A stretch of DNA of 64,000 nt from Maribacter aquivivus (GTDB lineage Bacteria; Bacteroidota; Bacteroidia; Flavobacteriales; Flavobacteriaceae): NCBI RefSeq assembly GCF_900142175.1, contig NZ_FQZX01000001.1, forward strand, positions 806,001 to 870,000, given 5' to 3'. The number at the start of each line of letters is the position of its first letter. The first letter of the stretch is position 1. Of the stretch, positions 28,944 to 38,630 are shown piece after piece. Position numbers and translations under genes: made by a program. The notes beneath the pieces were generated by a model that saw only the letters and a program-made list of their open reading frames with translations, was not told the DNA's origin and did not search any database.

Positions 28944-29342
28944 ATGGCCAAGGATATAAATATTTTATTGATTGACGATTCGGATGTGGATAATTTCATA
29001 AATAAAGCCATTATTTCGAAAGAGGATAATATTTCGCAAATTACAACCATGACATCTGGGCATGAGGCGCTAGCGCATTTAAACAGTATTATAGACAATA
29101 CCGAAGCTTACCCCGATGTTATTTTTCTGGATATTAAAATGCCAAGAATGAACGGATTCGAGTTTTTAGATGAATACGTTAAATTACCAGACACACTTAC
29201 TGATCAATGTAAAATATACATATTAAGTTCTTCGATAGATACTTTAGATTCTGAGAAGGGAAAAGACTACCCTGTTGTTAGCAAACATTTAATTAAACCT
29301 TTAGCCCATCATATTATTGGTGATTTATTGAGCGAAGATTAG
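28944..29342 (+). CDS. single-domain response regulator (receiver)
   Basis: A 132-residue stand-alone receiver: LLIDDSDVDN at the N-terminus (Asp11/Asp12), phospho-acceptor Asp63 in VIFLDIKMPRMNGFEFL, ILSSSIDT and HLIKPLA with the switch Lys. No output domain is attached, so it likely passes phosphate onward or binds a partner protein. I choose the ATG at 28944, giving MAKDINILL, five bases after the kinase stop; an ATG at 28923 inside the kinase gene would add 7 residues. It is almost certainly the partner of the multi-PAS kinase. Confidence 0.9.
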   Translation: MAKDINILLIDDSDVDNFINKAIISKEDNISQITTMTSGHEALAHLNSIIDNTEAYPDVIFLDIKMPRMNGFEFLDEYVKLPDTLTDQCKIYILSSSIDTLDSEKGKDYPVVSKHLIKPLAHHIIGDLLSED

Positions 29343-29504
29343 TTTTTTGCATATTTATTAAACTGTATAAGCTTTACCACCATATTAACTCATTTTCCAT
29401 TTTAATACCACTACACCTTTAATAAGTCTTATAATCTAAGGGTTAAATGATAATACTTTCTTAATAATTCTAAGATCTCATACACTTTTATTATTTTGCC
29501 CCTT

Positions 29505-30365
29505 ATGAAAATTTATCCTGTTGAAACTGGTAATTTTAAATTGGACGGCGGTGCCATGTTCGGCGTAGTACCTAAGGTAATTTGGCAAAGAACAAATCCT
29601 GCAGACAACAACAATTTAATTGATATTGCGGCTAGAAGTCTTTTAATTGAAGACGGCGATAGGTTAATTTTAGTGGATACAGGCATGGGTAATAAACAAT
29701 CTGACCAATTTTTTGGGTACTACTACCGTTGGGGAGATTTCAATATTGACTCTTCATTAAAAAAGCATGGTTTTCATAGAGATGATATCACCGATGTATT
29801 TTTAACCCATCTTCATTTTGATCATGTTGGTGGTGCCATTCAGTGGAACAAAGATAGAACCGGATATGAACCTGCCTTTAAAAATGCTAAATTTTGGACC
29901 AATGAAAAACATTGGAAATGGGCAACAGAACCCAACCCAAGAGAAAAAGCTTCTTTCTTAACAGAGAACTTAATACCAATGCAAGAAAGTGGTCACTTGA
30001 CTTTTATTAATCATACAGACGGAGAGTTTTTAAAAAATAGTCCGCTAGGTTTTGATATTCGTTTTGTAGACGGGCATACAGAAAAGCAAATGCTACCGCA
30101 ATTTTCATATCAAGGTAAGACTATTGCCTACATGGCAGATCTTATACCTACTGCAGGTCATATTTCATTGCCTTATGTTATGGGATATGATACTAGACCA
30201 CTAATGACAATGACAGAAAAAAAGCTATTCTTGAACGAAGCTGCAGATAACAATTATTATCTATTTTTTGAGCATGATGCACATAACCAACTGTGTACAT
30301 TAAAGCACACTGAAAAAGGTGTTCGTTTAGATCAGGTATATACTTTCAATGAACTCTTCAATTAA
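29505..30365 (+). CDS. metallo-beta-lactamase fold hydrolase
   Basis: A 286-residue protein with the MBL metal motif HLHFDHVGG (His102, His104, Asp106, His107), a further ligand region RFVDGHTEKQM (His in DGH), AYMADLIP (Asp), and FFEHDAH (His). The pattern and length fit the group that includes quorum-quenching lactonases and related enzymes; substrate is not predictable. The ATG at 29505 is the start; a TTG 9 bases earlier is weaker. No signal peptide is seen, so it is probably cytoplasmic. It precedes the S8 protease gene by 51 bases. Confidence 0.88.
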   Translation: MKIYPVETGNFKLDGGAMFGVVPKVIWQRTNPADNNNLIDIAARSLLIEDGDRLILVDTGMGNKQSDQFFGYYYRWGDFNIDSSLKKHGFHRDDITDVFLTHLHFDHVGGAIQWNKDRTGYEPAFKNAKFWTNEKHWKWATEPNPREKASFLTENLIPMQESGHLTFINHTDGEFLKNSPLGFDIRFVDGHTEKQMLPQFSYQGKTIAYMADLIPTAGHISLPYVMGYDTRPLMTMTEKKLFLNEAADNNYYLFFEHDAHNQLCTLKHTEKGVRLDQVYTFNELFN

Positions 30366-30416
30366 CTATACACAATCACATTTAACTATAAATAAATTAG
30401 AAAAAGTTACCCTCGT

Positions 30417-32066
30417 ATGACAAATACATATTTAAAATCAATCTTCGCACTATCAATAGCTGCGGTTTTAACCGGGTGTGGAAGCACAAAATCAGTTGGA
30501 GGTAGCGGATTAGTTCTTACTCCCGTAGAAAACATAGATGCTACGCCTTTAAAAATTTCTGACCTTACTACCAGTGAAAAAAATAACTGGGGTCATTTAG
30601 ATCTAGTTACCGATACTATACCCGGTATGAGTGTAGATAAAGCGTACAGAGAAATCATAAAAAATAGAAAAGGAACAAAAACAATTGTTGCCGTACTTGA
30701 TTCTGGTATTGACCTAAAGCATGAAGACCTTGTTAATGTATTATGGACTAATACTAAAGAAAAAGCCGGTAACGGTATTGATGATGATGGTAACGGATTC
30801 ATAGATGACATTCATGGTTATAATTTCTTAGGCGAGTCTTATAATGAACAATTAGAATATGTTCGTATGCTTCGTTTAAATATTGGTGACGCCGCAACGT
30901 TATCAAAAGCCAAAACTAAATTAGATGCTAAATACAATGAGGCTTTACAGGGTAAAGAGCAATACGAATCTATATATCAAGCTGTAAAAAATGCAGATGC
31001 AGATGTAAAGAAGTATTTAAAGAAAGACACCTATACTAAAAAAGATTTATCAACTATAAAAGCAACAGATGAAGCTATGCAACGTAATGTTGCCATACTA
31101 AATCAAATGTTCGGTATTAATGAAACTATACCGGGTGTTCTTAAAGACTTAACCAATGGTCTTAAATACTATACAGAACAACTTAACTATAATCTAAACA
31201 AAGATTTTAATGGTAGAGAATCTGTTGGTGATAATGCCTATGATTTTACCGATGTTGATTACGGTAACGGAAATCCTCAAAATAGAGTTGATGATGAAAG
31301 TCACGGTACTCACGTAGCAGGTATTATCGCTGCTGAACGTAATAATGGTAAAGGTGTTAACGGTGTTGCTAACAATGTAGCTATTATGAGTATTAGAGCC
31401 GTGCCTAACGGTGATGAGTATGATAAGGATATTGCCAGAGGTATTCGTTATGCTGTTGATAACGGTGCACGTGTTATTAATGGTAGTTTTGGTAAGTCTT
31501 TTTCTCCAAATGCCAATTGGGTTTATGATGCTATTAAATATGCTGCAGATAACAATGTGCTTTTTGTACATGCTGCCGGTAATGATGGTGCTGATCTAGA
31601 TAATCCTATTAAAGCTAACTTCCCTAACGATCAAATAAACAACGGTCCAGAAATTGCTGATAATGTAATTACAGTTGGTGCCTTAAACCCAAAATACGGA
31701 TCTGAATTGGTAGCGAGCTACTCTAACTACGGAAAAATTAATGTTGATATTTTTGCTCCAGGTACAGATATCTATTCTTCATACCCTAATAACGAATATG
31801 AATATTCTCCAGGCACTTCTATGGCTGCACCTGGTGTTGCAGGTGTTGCTGCTTTGGTAATGTCTCAATACCCAAGCTTAACGGCTTCTCAAGTGAAGAA
31901 AATAATATTGCAATCTGGTTTACCTATTAAAACAAAAGTAGTATTAGGTAAGAACACGGGTAAAAGTGGTTCTTTAGATGAAATCTCTACTTCTGGTAAA
32001 ATAGCAAATGCCTACAATGCATTGGTTTTAGCTAGTAAAGTAGCTGCAGGACAGGTTAAATTATAA
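30417..32066 (+). CDS. S8 subtilisin-like protease, lipoprotein
   Basis: A 549-residue exported protease. The lipobox VLTGC puts lipid on Cys21. The catalytic triad is visible as Asp95 (VAVLDSGIDLKHEDL), His296 (ESHGTHVAGIIAA) and Ser468 (GTSMAAPG); the oxyanion Asn is in HAAGNDG. About 200 residues separate Asp and His, much longer than the 30-40 of classic subtilisins: an inserted, Lys-rich helical-looking segment from about 145 to 270 sits between them. It is likely anchored on the outer or inner membrane and digests protein. The M1 peptidase follows after 16 bases, so the two are probably co-transcribed. Confidence 0.92.
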   Translation: MTNTYLKSIFALSIAAVLTGCGSTKSVGGSGLVLTPVENIDATPLKISDLTTSEKNNWGHLDLVTDTIPGMSVDKAYREIIKNRKGTKTIVAVLDSGIDLKHEDLVNVLWTNTKEKAGNGIDDDGNGFIDDIHGYNFLGESYNEQLEYVRMLRLNIGDAATLSKAKTKLDAKYNEALQGKEQYESIYQAVKNADADVKKYLKKDTYTKKDLSTIKATDEAMQRNVAILNQMFGINETIPGVLKDLTNGLKYYTEQLNYNLNKDFNGRESVGDNAYDFTDVDYGNGNPQNRVDDESHGTHVAGIIAAERNNGKGVNGVANNVAIMSIRAVPNGDEYDKDIARGIRYAVDNGARVINGSFGKSFSPNANWVYDAIKYAADNNVLFVHAAGNDGADLDNPIKANFPNDQINNGPEIADNVITVGALNPKYGSELVASYSNYGKINVDIFAPGTDIYSSYPNNEYEYSPGTSMAAPGVAGVAALVMSQYPSLTASQVKKIILQSGLPIKTKVVLGKNTGKSGSLDEISTSGKIANAYNALVLASKVAAGQVKL

Positions 32067-32082
32067 TAATTATACAACTCAT

Positions 32083-33936
32083 ATGACTAAATCATTTTTT
32101 ACGTTTCTAACAGCAGTTTTCTCAATAGGATTACTGGCTCAAAACAAAACCGATTATTGGCAACAACATGTTGATTACACCATGGCGGTAGATATGAATG
32201 TTGATAATTTTCAATATACCGGTACACAGACCTTGGTCTATACCAATAATTCTCCAGATGAGTTAAAGCGTGTTTACTTCCATTTGTATTTCAACGCTTT
32301 TCAACCTGGTAGTGAAATGGATATTCGCTTACAAAGCATTGCTGATCCAGATGATAGAATGACTACCCCTGATAAAAAAAGTAGAATTGCTTCACTTACC
32401 GATAGTGAAATAGGATACTTACATGCAACCTCTTTAACACAAGATGGAAGTAAGGTTACATTTTCAGAAGAAGGAACCGTGTTAGTTGTTGATTTGGCTA
32501 AGCCGATAGCAGCTGGTGCTAAGTCTACTTTTAATATGGAATTTAAAGGTCAAGTTCCGTTACAAATTAGACGTTCTGGTAGAAATAGTGAAGAAGGTGT
32601 TGCCTTATCAATGAGCCAATGGTATCCAAAATTAGCAGAATATGATTTTGAAGGCTGGCATGCAGATCCATATATTGCACGTGAGTTTCAGGGAGTTTGG
32701 GGAGATTTTGATGTAAAATTGACCATTGACAAAGAGTACACCGTTGGTGGAACTGGTTATTTACAAAACCCTAACGAAATAGGTCATGGTTATGAAACAC
32801 CTGGTACTAAAATTAAAAAACAAAAAGGCAAGACATTAACTTGGCATTTTAAAGCGCCAATGGTTCATGATTTTATGTGGGCCGCAGATCCAGAATATAT
32901 TCATGATATTCAACAAGTACCAGACGGACCTGTGCTTCATTTCTTATATAAAAACGATCCTGAAATTTTAGAGAACTGGAAAAACCTTCAGCCTAAAACT
33001 ATTGAAGCAATGCAGTTTTTTAGCAAGAACATTGGTAAATACCCATATGACCAATACTCGGTTATTCAAGGTGGTGATGGTGGTATGGAATATGCGATGT
33101 CCACTTTAATAACAGGTAAGCGTAAATTTGGTAGCCTTGTTGGTGTTATGGCGCATGAAATGGCACACTCTTGGTTTCAACATATATTAGCAACAAACGA
33201 AGCTAAACATGAGTGGATGGATGAAGGGTTTACTTCTTTTATTTCTAAACTTTGTATGAGTGAAATAATGGACTACGAAAAAGAAAATCCTTTTGAGGGT
33301 ACATATAAAGGGTACAGAAACTTAGCCCTTTCTGGTAAAGAACAACCACAAGGTACATATGCAGATCGTTACGCTCTTAATTTTGCCTACGGTATTTCTG
33401 CTTACAGTAAAGGTTCTATATTTCTATCTCAATTAGGCTATGTTATAGGTCAAGATAAATTGATGGAAACTATTCGTCAATACTACGATGAGTTTAAGTT
33501 TAAACACCCGGTGCCTAACGATATTAAGCGTGTTGCAGAGAAAGTATCTGGTTTTGAATTAGATTGGTATTTAACCGATTGGACACAGACAAATAATACT
33601 ATTGATTACGGTATTAAAGAGGTGTTGGCATCAGAAAACAACACTAAAATTACCTTAGAACGTATTGGTTTAATGCCAATGCCTTTAGATATTTTGGTGG
33701 TATATAATGATGATTCTAGAGAAACCTTTTATGCTCCGTTACGTATGATGCGTGGTGAAAAAGAAAACCCTTATGAGGGTATTGAAAGAACTGTAATTGA
33801 AGATTGGCCTTGGGCTTACCCAACCTATAATTTTACTATCAACAAACCAATGTCTTCAATAAAAGCAATTGTTATTGATCCTTCGCAATTAATGGCAGAT
33901 GTCAATTTAGAGAATAATGTTTGGCAAGCAGAATAG
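32083..33936 (+). CDS. M1-family (aminopeptidase N-like) metallopeptidase
   Basis: A 617-residue protein with a signal peptide (1-19, ending LLAQ), a beta-rich N-terminal domain, and the zinc signature HEMAHSW (358-364, ligands His358 and His362) with the third ligand Glu381 in HEWMDEG, 18 residues further as expected. GGMEYAM shows the usual exopeptidase loop GxMEN in altered form (GGMEYA). A catalytic Tyr can be placed in the SAYSKG region. It probably removes N-terminal residues from peptides in the periplasm. Paired with the S8 protease upstream. Confidence 0.92.
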   Translation: MTKSFFTFLTAVFSIGLLAQNKTDYWQQHVDYTMAVDMNVDNFQYTGTQTLVYTNNSPDELKRVYFHLYFNAFQPGSEMDIRLQSIADPDDRMTTPDKKSRIASLTDSEIGYLHATSLTQDGSKVTFSEEGTVLVVDLAKPIAAGAKSTFNMEFKGQVPLQIRRSGRNSEEGVALSMSQWYPKLAEYDFEGWHADPYIAREFQGVWGDFDVKLTIDKEYTVGGTGYLQNPNEIGHGYETPGTKIKKQKGKTLTWHFKAPMVHDFMWAADPEYIHDIQQVPDGPVLHFLYKNDPEILENWKNLQPKTIEAMQFFSKNIGKYPYDQYSVIQGGDGGMEYAMSTLITGKRKFGSLVGVMAHEMAHSWFQHILATNEAKHEWMDEGFTSFISKLCMSEIMDYEKENPFEGTYKGYRNLALSGKEQPQGTYADRYALNFAYGISAYSKGSIFLSQLGYVIGQDKLMETIRQYYDEFKFKHPVPNDIKRVAEKVSGFELDWYLTDWTQTNNTIDYGIKEVLASENNTKITLERIGLMPMPLDILVVYNDDSRETFYAPLRMMRGEKENPYEGIERTVIEDWPWAYPTYNFTINKPMSSIKAIVIDPSQLMADVNLENNVWQAE

Positions 33937-33965
33937 TTTCTTCTTCTAAACTTTAAGATATTTAC

Positions 33966-33993
33966 GCCCCCTCATTGGGGGCTAATTCTTTTT
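33966..33993 (+). terminator. intrinsic terminator after the M1 peptidase gene
   Basis: GCCCCC-TCATT-GGGGGC is followed by TAATTCTTTTT. It ends 16 bases before the rnpA ATG, so rnpA would need its own start downstream of or within this stem region, or read-through. Confidence 0.8.
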
Positions 33994-34008
33994 AATACTT
34001 CTTTTATA

Positions 34009-34392
34009 ATGGATGCATCCTTCGGAAAAAAGGAAAAACTAAAAAGTAAAATACTCATCACCCAATTGTTTCAAGAGGGAAGAGGTGTTTCCGTATATCC
34101 GTTGAAATTAATTTATCTATCCGTAGAACAAAAAGAAGTGCCAATTAAAACAGGGGTAACCGTATCTAAACGAAATTTTAAAAGTGCGGTTGATAGAAAT
34201 AGGATTAAACGGCTACTTAGAGAGTCTTATAGACTTAATAAAGCGCTGGTTTTTAACAATACAGATGCAAACTTTGCGTTTCTATTTTTATACCTTGGTA
34301 AGGATATGCCCACCTTTGAGCAGTTAGATCATAAAATGAAGCTCGTTTTAAACAAGTTTAAGCTACAGATTGATGAAAAAAATAATAAGTAA
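34009..34392 (+). CDS. rnpA: ribonuclease P protein component
   Basis: A 127-residue basic protein, typical length. It is the protein subunit of RNase P and helps the RNA subunit cut tRNA 5' leaders. Visible are the N-terminal KKEKLKSK/ITQLFQEGRG region, TGVTVSKRNFKSAVDRNRIKRLLRES (the conserved RNR loop) and the C-terminal alpha helix. The usual partner rpmH is not adjacent, the typical situation in Bacteroidota. It overlaps the S41 peptidase gene by 23 bases, and a strong hairpin lies just before it. Confidence 0.95.
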   Translation: MDASFGKKEKLKSKILITQLFQEGRGVSVYPLKLIYLSVEQKEVPIKTGVTVSKRNFKSAVDRNRIKRLLRESYRLNKALVFNNTDANFAFLFLYLGKDMPTFEQLDHKMKLVLNKFKLQIDEKNNK

Positions 34393-36001
34393 AAAAGTAC
34401 TTGTACCCATAATTGCCATCGCTTTTCTATTTGTAGGAAGTAGTTATAAGAGTGACTTTTTTGAAATAGCCAAACAGATTGAAATCTTTACCACCTTGTT
34501 CAAAGAATTGAACATGAACTATGTGGATGAAACCAACCCGGCAGAATTAATGGATACCGCCATTAAAAATATGCTGAACGAATTGGATCCCTATACCAAA
34601 TTCTTAAACGAACAAGATGTAGAAACGTATCGCATAAACAATGCTGGCGAATATTCTGGTATTGGTGCCATGGTACGTTCTTTTGATGATAAATTATTAA
34701 TTATAGAGCCACACCAAGGATACCCCGCAGATAAGGCAGGATTAAAGGCCGGTGATGAAATAATACAGATTGGCGATATCAAGGTGGCAGATTTTGAAGA
34801 TAATGCCAGTGAGCTTTTAAAAGGGGCTAACGGGTCAACAATAAATGTTACTTACAAGAGACAAGGTAAATTAAACACTACTAGTATTACTCGTGAAGGC
34901 ATTGAAGTAGATGCAGTACCTTTCTTTAAAATGATCGATAACAAAACCGGTTATATTGTTTTGGCAAAATTTAATGCCAAAGCAACAGAACAGACCAAAT
35001 CTGCTTTATTAGATTTGAAAGGAAAGGGTGCAGAAAAAATTATCTTAGACTTAAGAGGAAACCCTGGCGGATTATTATCTGAAGCTATTAATGTTACTAA
35101 CTTATTTGTACCAAAAGGTGAATTGGTTGTGACAACGAAATCAAAGGTTAAAAAATTCAACCGAGAATATCATACCAACAATCAGCCTGTAGATGAAGAA
35201 ATTCCGCTAGTTGTTTTAGTAAACGGAAGCAGTGCTTCTGCCAGTGAAATTGTTTCTGGTAGTTTACAAGATTTAGACAGAGCAGTAATAATGGGGGCCA
35301 GAAGCTTTGGTAAAGGCTTAGTACAACGTCCACTTAAATTGACTTACGGTACTCAACTTAAAGTTACCATTTCTAGATATTATACCTCTTCTGGTCGTTG
35401 TATACAATCGTTGGATTATTGGAACAGGGATGAAAGTGGTAATGCAGTCCGTAATACTACTTTTAATGATTTTACCACTCGTAACGGTAGAAAAGTACAA
35501 GATGGTGGTGGTATTTTACCAGATATTGAAGTAGCTACTTCTAAAACCAATGACCTTACTTTGGCATTGTTGCAGAATAACGTCATATTCGATTATGCTA
35601 CTAACTACCATTATGCTCATAAATATAATGATGTTGCCGACTTTAAATTTACAGATGCCGATTTTAATGCCTTTAAGAACTACGTAAAACAAAGTAGTTT
35701 CTCTTTTGAGACCAAAGCAGAGCAGGCTATTAAAAAGGCGCTCTCTGGCGATGAAAATGACTTTTTAGGTTCAGATGTTCAAGACAGTTATAAAACCTTG
35801 TTAGCGAATATTGAAAAAGGTAAAATCAATGCTTTAGATAAATACCAAAGGGAGATTCAAAAGAATCTTGAAGATGAGATTGTAAAACGTTATTTCTACC
35901 GAGATGGTTTGTACCAATATTACTTAAACAACGACGACGCTATTTTGGCTGCTACCGAATTGTTAAGCAATAATTCTAAATACAGCGCTATATTAAAATA
36001 G
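34370..36001 (+). CDS. S41 C-terminal processing peptidase (CtpA-like)
   Basis: A 543-residue exported serine peptidase with an N-terminal signal/anchor, a helical N-domain, a PDZ domain (about 95-175, YSGIGAMVRS to VTYKRQG), then the S41 fold. The Ser-Lys pair is Ser290 in NGSSASASE and Lys315 in FGKGLVQ, 25 residues apart as usual. It trims proteins at the C-terminus in the periplasm. Two adjacent ATG codons (34370, 34373) can serve; the gene overlaps rnpA by 23 bases, so translation is probably coupled. Confidence 0.93.
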   Translation: MMKKIISKKVLVPIIAIAFLFVGSSYKSDFFEIAKQIEIFTTLFKELNMNYVDETNPAELMDTAIKNMLNELDPYTKFLNEQDVETYRINNAGEYSGIGAMVRSFDDKLLIIEPHQGYPADKAGLKAGDEIIQIGDIKVADFEDNASELLKGANGSTINVTYKRQGKLNTTSITREGIEVDAVPFFKMIDNKTGYIVLAKFNAKATEQTKSALLDLKGKGAEKIILDLRGNPGGLLSEAINVTNLFVPKGELVVTTKSKVKKFNREYHTNNQPVDEEIPLVVLVNGSSASASEIVSGSLQDLDRAVIMGARSFGKGLVQRPLKLTYGTQLKVTISRYYTSSGRCIQSLDYWNRDESGNAVRNTTFNDFTTRNGRKVQDGGGILPDIEVATSKTNDLTLALLQNNVIFDYATNYHYAHKYNDVADFKFTDADFNAFKNYVKQSSFSFETKAEQAIKKALSGDENDFLGSDVQDSYKTLLANIEKGKINALDKYQREIQKNLEDEIVKRYFYRDGLYQYYLNNDDAILAATELLSNNSKYSAILK

Positions 36002-36031
36002 TGTTCTTTACTTAATTTTTAAGTGACTATT

Positions 36032-36907
36032 CTAATTATAGATACATGTTTTGGTATCTGAAACCTCATAATACTCTTTGTAGTTAATTGCTTTTGGGTC
36101 TGTGCATCCTTTTAGATTGCGGATTTTAATAGCTCTGAAATCAATTGGCTGGCCTTCACTTTGTAAAGCAATAAAACCTTCTTTCAAAAGCCTACCGTCT
36201 TGTTTCATTTTAGGATCATAACCATTTGCTACTTCACCCCCAATTTGTGGTTTTGTGTATTCTAACACTGTTTTACCATTAATAATATGTTTCACCAATG
36301 AATCGTGATAAACTACTAACTCTGCTGTTACCCACTGATCCCCGTAATATGTATCGGATGTTGAATTAATACAGTGTCTAGGGTCAATTTTACCTTCAAA
36401 AATAACATCGGTACCTGGTGAACACATATTACCGGTTGGGCGTTCTTTACCCTCTTCTACACCCGCTAAAAATTGTATTTCTACACTAATGGGCCAATCT
36501 TGTTCTTTTAACATGGTTTGCGGGTCTTGCGAATGAAACATTACTCCGCTATTCAGAATCGTATACTCTGGTGCGCCTTTATATAATTCACCTACAAATC
36601 TATATTGTACCGTAAAATGAAAATCTGAAAAGGGTTTATCATAGTATAAATGTGAAAAACGATTATTAAAATCTCCCTCATATTTATCATATCTCACTTT
36701 CACCATATCATCTTCAGCGCGAAAGGTATCTGCATAATTATCCCCAACTTCATAGTGGTGAACTTTTGTTGTCCATCCATTTAAATCATTTCCGTTGTAC
36801 ATGGTTTCCCATCCATCGTTTGTTTCTTGAGAATTAATAACTCCGCATCCTAATAACAATAAAAGAGTGGCACCTAGTACTTGCGATTTAAGTAGTTGTT
36901 TATTCAT
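36032..36907 (-). CDS. DUF1080 (3-keto-disaccharide hydrolase-like) lipoprotein
   Basis: A 291-residue exported protein. The lipobox LLLLLGC places a lipid Cys near residue 23. The mature part has the jelly-roll/lectin-like DUF1080 motifs WETMYNGNDLNGWTTK, HLYYDKPFSDFHFTVQYR and EGFIALQSEGQPIDFRAIKI. Related proteins act on 3-keto sugars or bind glycans; activity here is not tested by sequence. I begin at the ATG at 36907 rather than an ATG 54 bases upstream, because that longer start would spoil the signal peptide. It is convergent with the S41 gene. Confidence 0.85.
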   Translation of the reverse strand: MNKQLLKSQVLGATLLLLLGCGVINSQETNDGWETMYNGNDLNGWTTKVHHYEVGDNYADTFRAEDDMVKVRYDKYEGDFNNRFSHLYYDKPFSDFHFTVQYRFVGELYKGAPEYTILNSGVMFHSQDPQTMLKEQDWPISVEIQFLAGVEEGKERPTGNMCSPGTDVIFEGKIDPRHCINSTSDTYYGDQWVTAELVVYHDSLVKHIINGKTVLEYTKPQIGGEVANGYDPKMKQDGRLLKEGFIALQSEGQPIDFRAIKIRNLKGCTDPKAINYKEYYEVSDTKTCIYN

Positions 36908-37093
36908 GCTGATTGTGTTTGGTTGAATTATTAAGAAAGGGAACTTATGCAAAAAATACATATATAAATATACTCAATGTTCTGATATCTTAGATGATGC
37001 GATTATTCAGACATATTCCAATCAATACCAGAAAATCTGTTCATTTATTATCATTACTTTTAAAAGTACAAACTAACGTCACTCTAAGTCAAA

Positions 37094-38599
37094 ATGAGAA
37101 ATCTACTATTACTAGCGGCCAGTCTATTGTTTCTTCAATTTTCGCAAGCTCAAGAACCAAAAAAGGAAACTAAAACGAAACCCATACCAGAAGCAAAATC
37201 ATTTATAACCAAGCACAAAGGGGTTTTTGGAGGTACAGCTATAGACTACACCACAACAGCTAAAGAAACTTTTTTAACCAATAAGGACGGAGATTCTATT
37301 GCTACATTTTGGTCGGTAGCGTATACTAAAACCAATATGGGTGATGTTACCAAAAGACCGGTAACTTTCGTTTTTAATGGCGGACCAGGATCTGCTTCGA
37401 TGTGGTTGCATATGGGTTTTTTTGGGCCTAAAATTGTAAAAGTAGATTCTGATGCCAAATCTGATGATGGCGCAGCACCTTATAATTTCGTAAATAACGA
37501 TCATGGTTTACTTGATGTTACCGATCTAGTTTTTATTGATCCCGTAGGTACTGGTTACAGCAGGTTGGTAGGAAAAGGAGAAGGAAAAGATTTCTACGGA
37601 TTAAAAGAAGATGTAAATTCTTTTGCTCAATTTATTAGAAAATGGGTAACAGAAAACGAGCGTTGGTTTTCCCCTAAATATTTAGCTGGTGAAAGTTATG
37701 GTACCACACGTGCCGCAGCTTTAGGAAAAGCTTTAGAAGGTTCTGGGCAAAACATGGCTTTGAACGGAATGATTCTGATTTCGCAAGCATTAGATTATGC
37801 CGGTTCTACTTCTGTAAAGAACAATATTACTTCGTTCATTACTTATTTACCCAGCATGGCTGCTACTGCTTGGTATCATAAAAAAGCAGGTCAGGGTAAG
37901 TCTTTAGAAAGCTTTACACAAGAATGTAGAGATTTTACATACAACACCTATATACCTTCTTTGTATAAAGGCAATTCTTTAAATGAAGCTGAAAAGAACA
38001 CGATAGCAGAAAAACTTTCTTATTTCACAGGATTGGATAAAACGTACATTCTACAATCTAACTTAAGAATATTAATGGGTCGTTTTCAGAAAAAACTATT
38101 AGAAGATAAAGGGTTTGCTATCGGTAGATTAGACGGTCGTTTTATGGGAGATGAAGAAGATAAAGTTTCTGAGAATCCCCATTTGGGCGATGCCGCAAGT
38201 TATCAAATAAGTGCTGCCTACACTGCTAGCTTAAATCATTACTTTGCCTCAGAATTAAAGGTTAAAATGGATAGACCATATATAACTTCTGGTGGTGGAT
38301 CTAATTGGAGATGGAGAACAGTACCAGATGGAAAATATTGGGAGCCTATGCCAGTAAATACTGCACCAGATTTAGGTGAAACCATGCGTAGAAATACTGC
38401 CATGAAAGTAATGGTAGCAAGTGGGTACTATGATTTAATTACTCCGTTTTTTGATGCTGAATATACTTTTGATAGAAACGGAATAGTAAAAGAGCGTGTT
38501 GAAATGAAGTATTATGAAGCGGGACATATGATGTATACACATGAACCAGATTTTATTAAATTAAGTAAAGATATACGCGAATTTATTACTGCAGATTAA
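37094..38599 (+). CDS. S10 serine carboxypeptidase
   Basis: A 501-residue exported peptidase with signal peptide ending FSQAQ. Family motifs are FVFNGGPGSASMWLHMGFFGP (oxyanion region), LVFIDPVGTGYSR, the nucleophile elbow AGESYGT with Ser201, the Asp in SGYYDLITPFF and the His in YYEAGHMMYTH. S10 enzymes remove C-terminal residues, often at acid pH, and are common in marine Bacteroidota. It is monocistronic, divergent from the DUF1080 gene with 186 bases between, and convergent with the gene at 38623. Confidence 0.92.
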   Translation: MRNLLLLAASLLFLQFSQAQEPKKETKTKPIPEAKSFITKHKGVFGGTAIDYTTTAKETFLTNKDGDSIATFWSVAYTKTNMGDVTKRPVTFVFNGGPGSASMWLHMGFFGPKIVKVDSDAKSDDGAAPYNFVNNDHGLLDVTDLVFIDPVGTGYSRLVGKGEGKDFYGLKEDVNSFAQFIRKWVTENERWFSPKYLAGESYGTTRAAALGKALEGSGQNMALNGMILISQALDYAGSTSVKNNITSFITYLPSMAATAWYHKKAGQGKSLESFTQECRDFTYNTYIPSLYKGNSLNEAEKNTIAEKLSYFTGLDKTYILQSNLRILMGRFQKKLLEDKGFAIGRLDGRFMGDEEDKVSENPHLGDAASYQISAAYTASLNHYFASELKVKMDRPYITSGGGSNWRWRTVPDGKYWEPMPVNTAPDLGETMRRNTAMKVMVASGYYDLITPFFDAEYTFDRNGIVKERVEMKYYEAGHMMYTHEPDFIKLSKDIREFITAD

Positions 38600-38600
38600 T

Positions 38601-38630
38601 AAAAATAGAAATTACAGTATTACTATTTTT
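38601..38630. terminator. weak hairpin terminator between convergent genes
   Basis: AAAAATAG and CTATTTTT can pair over a 14-nt loop and give T runs on both strands. It overlaps the stop codon of the minus-strand gene. Confidence 0.45.
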
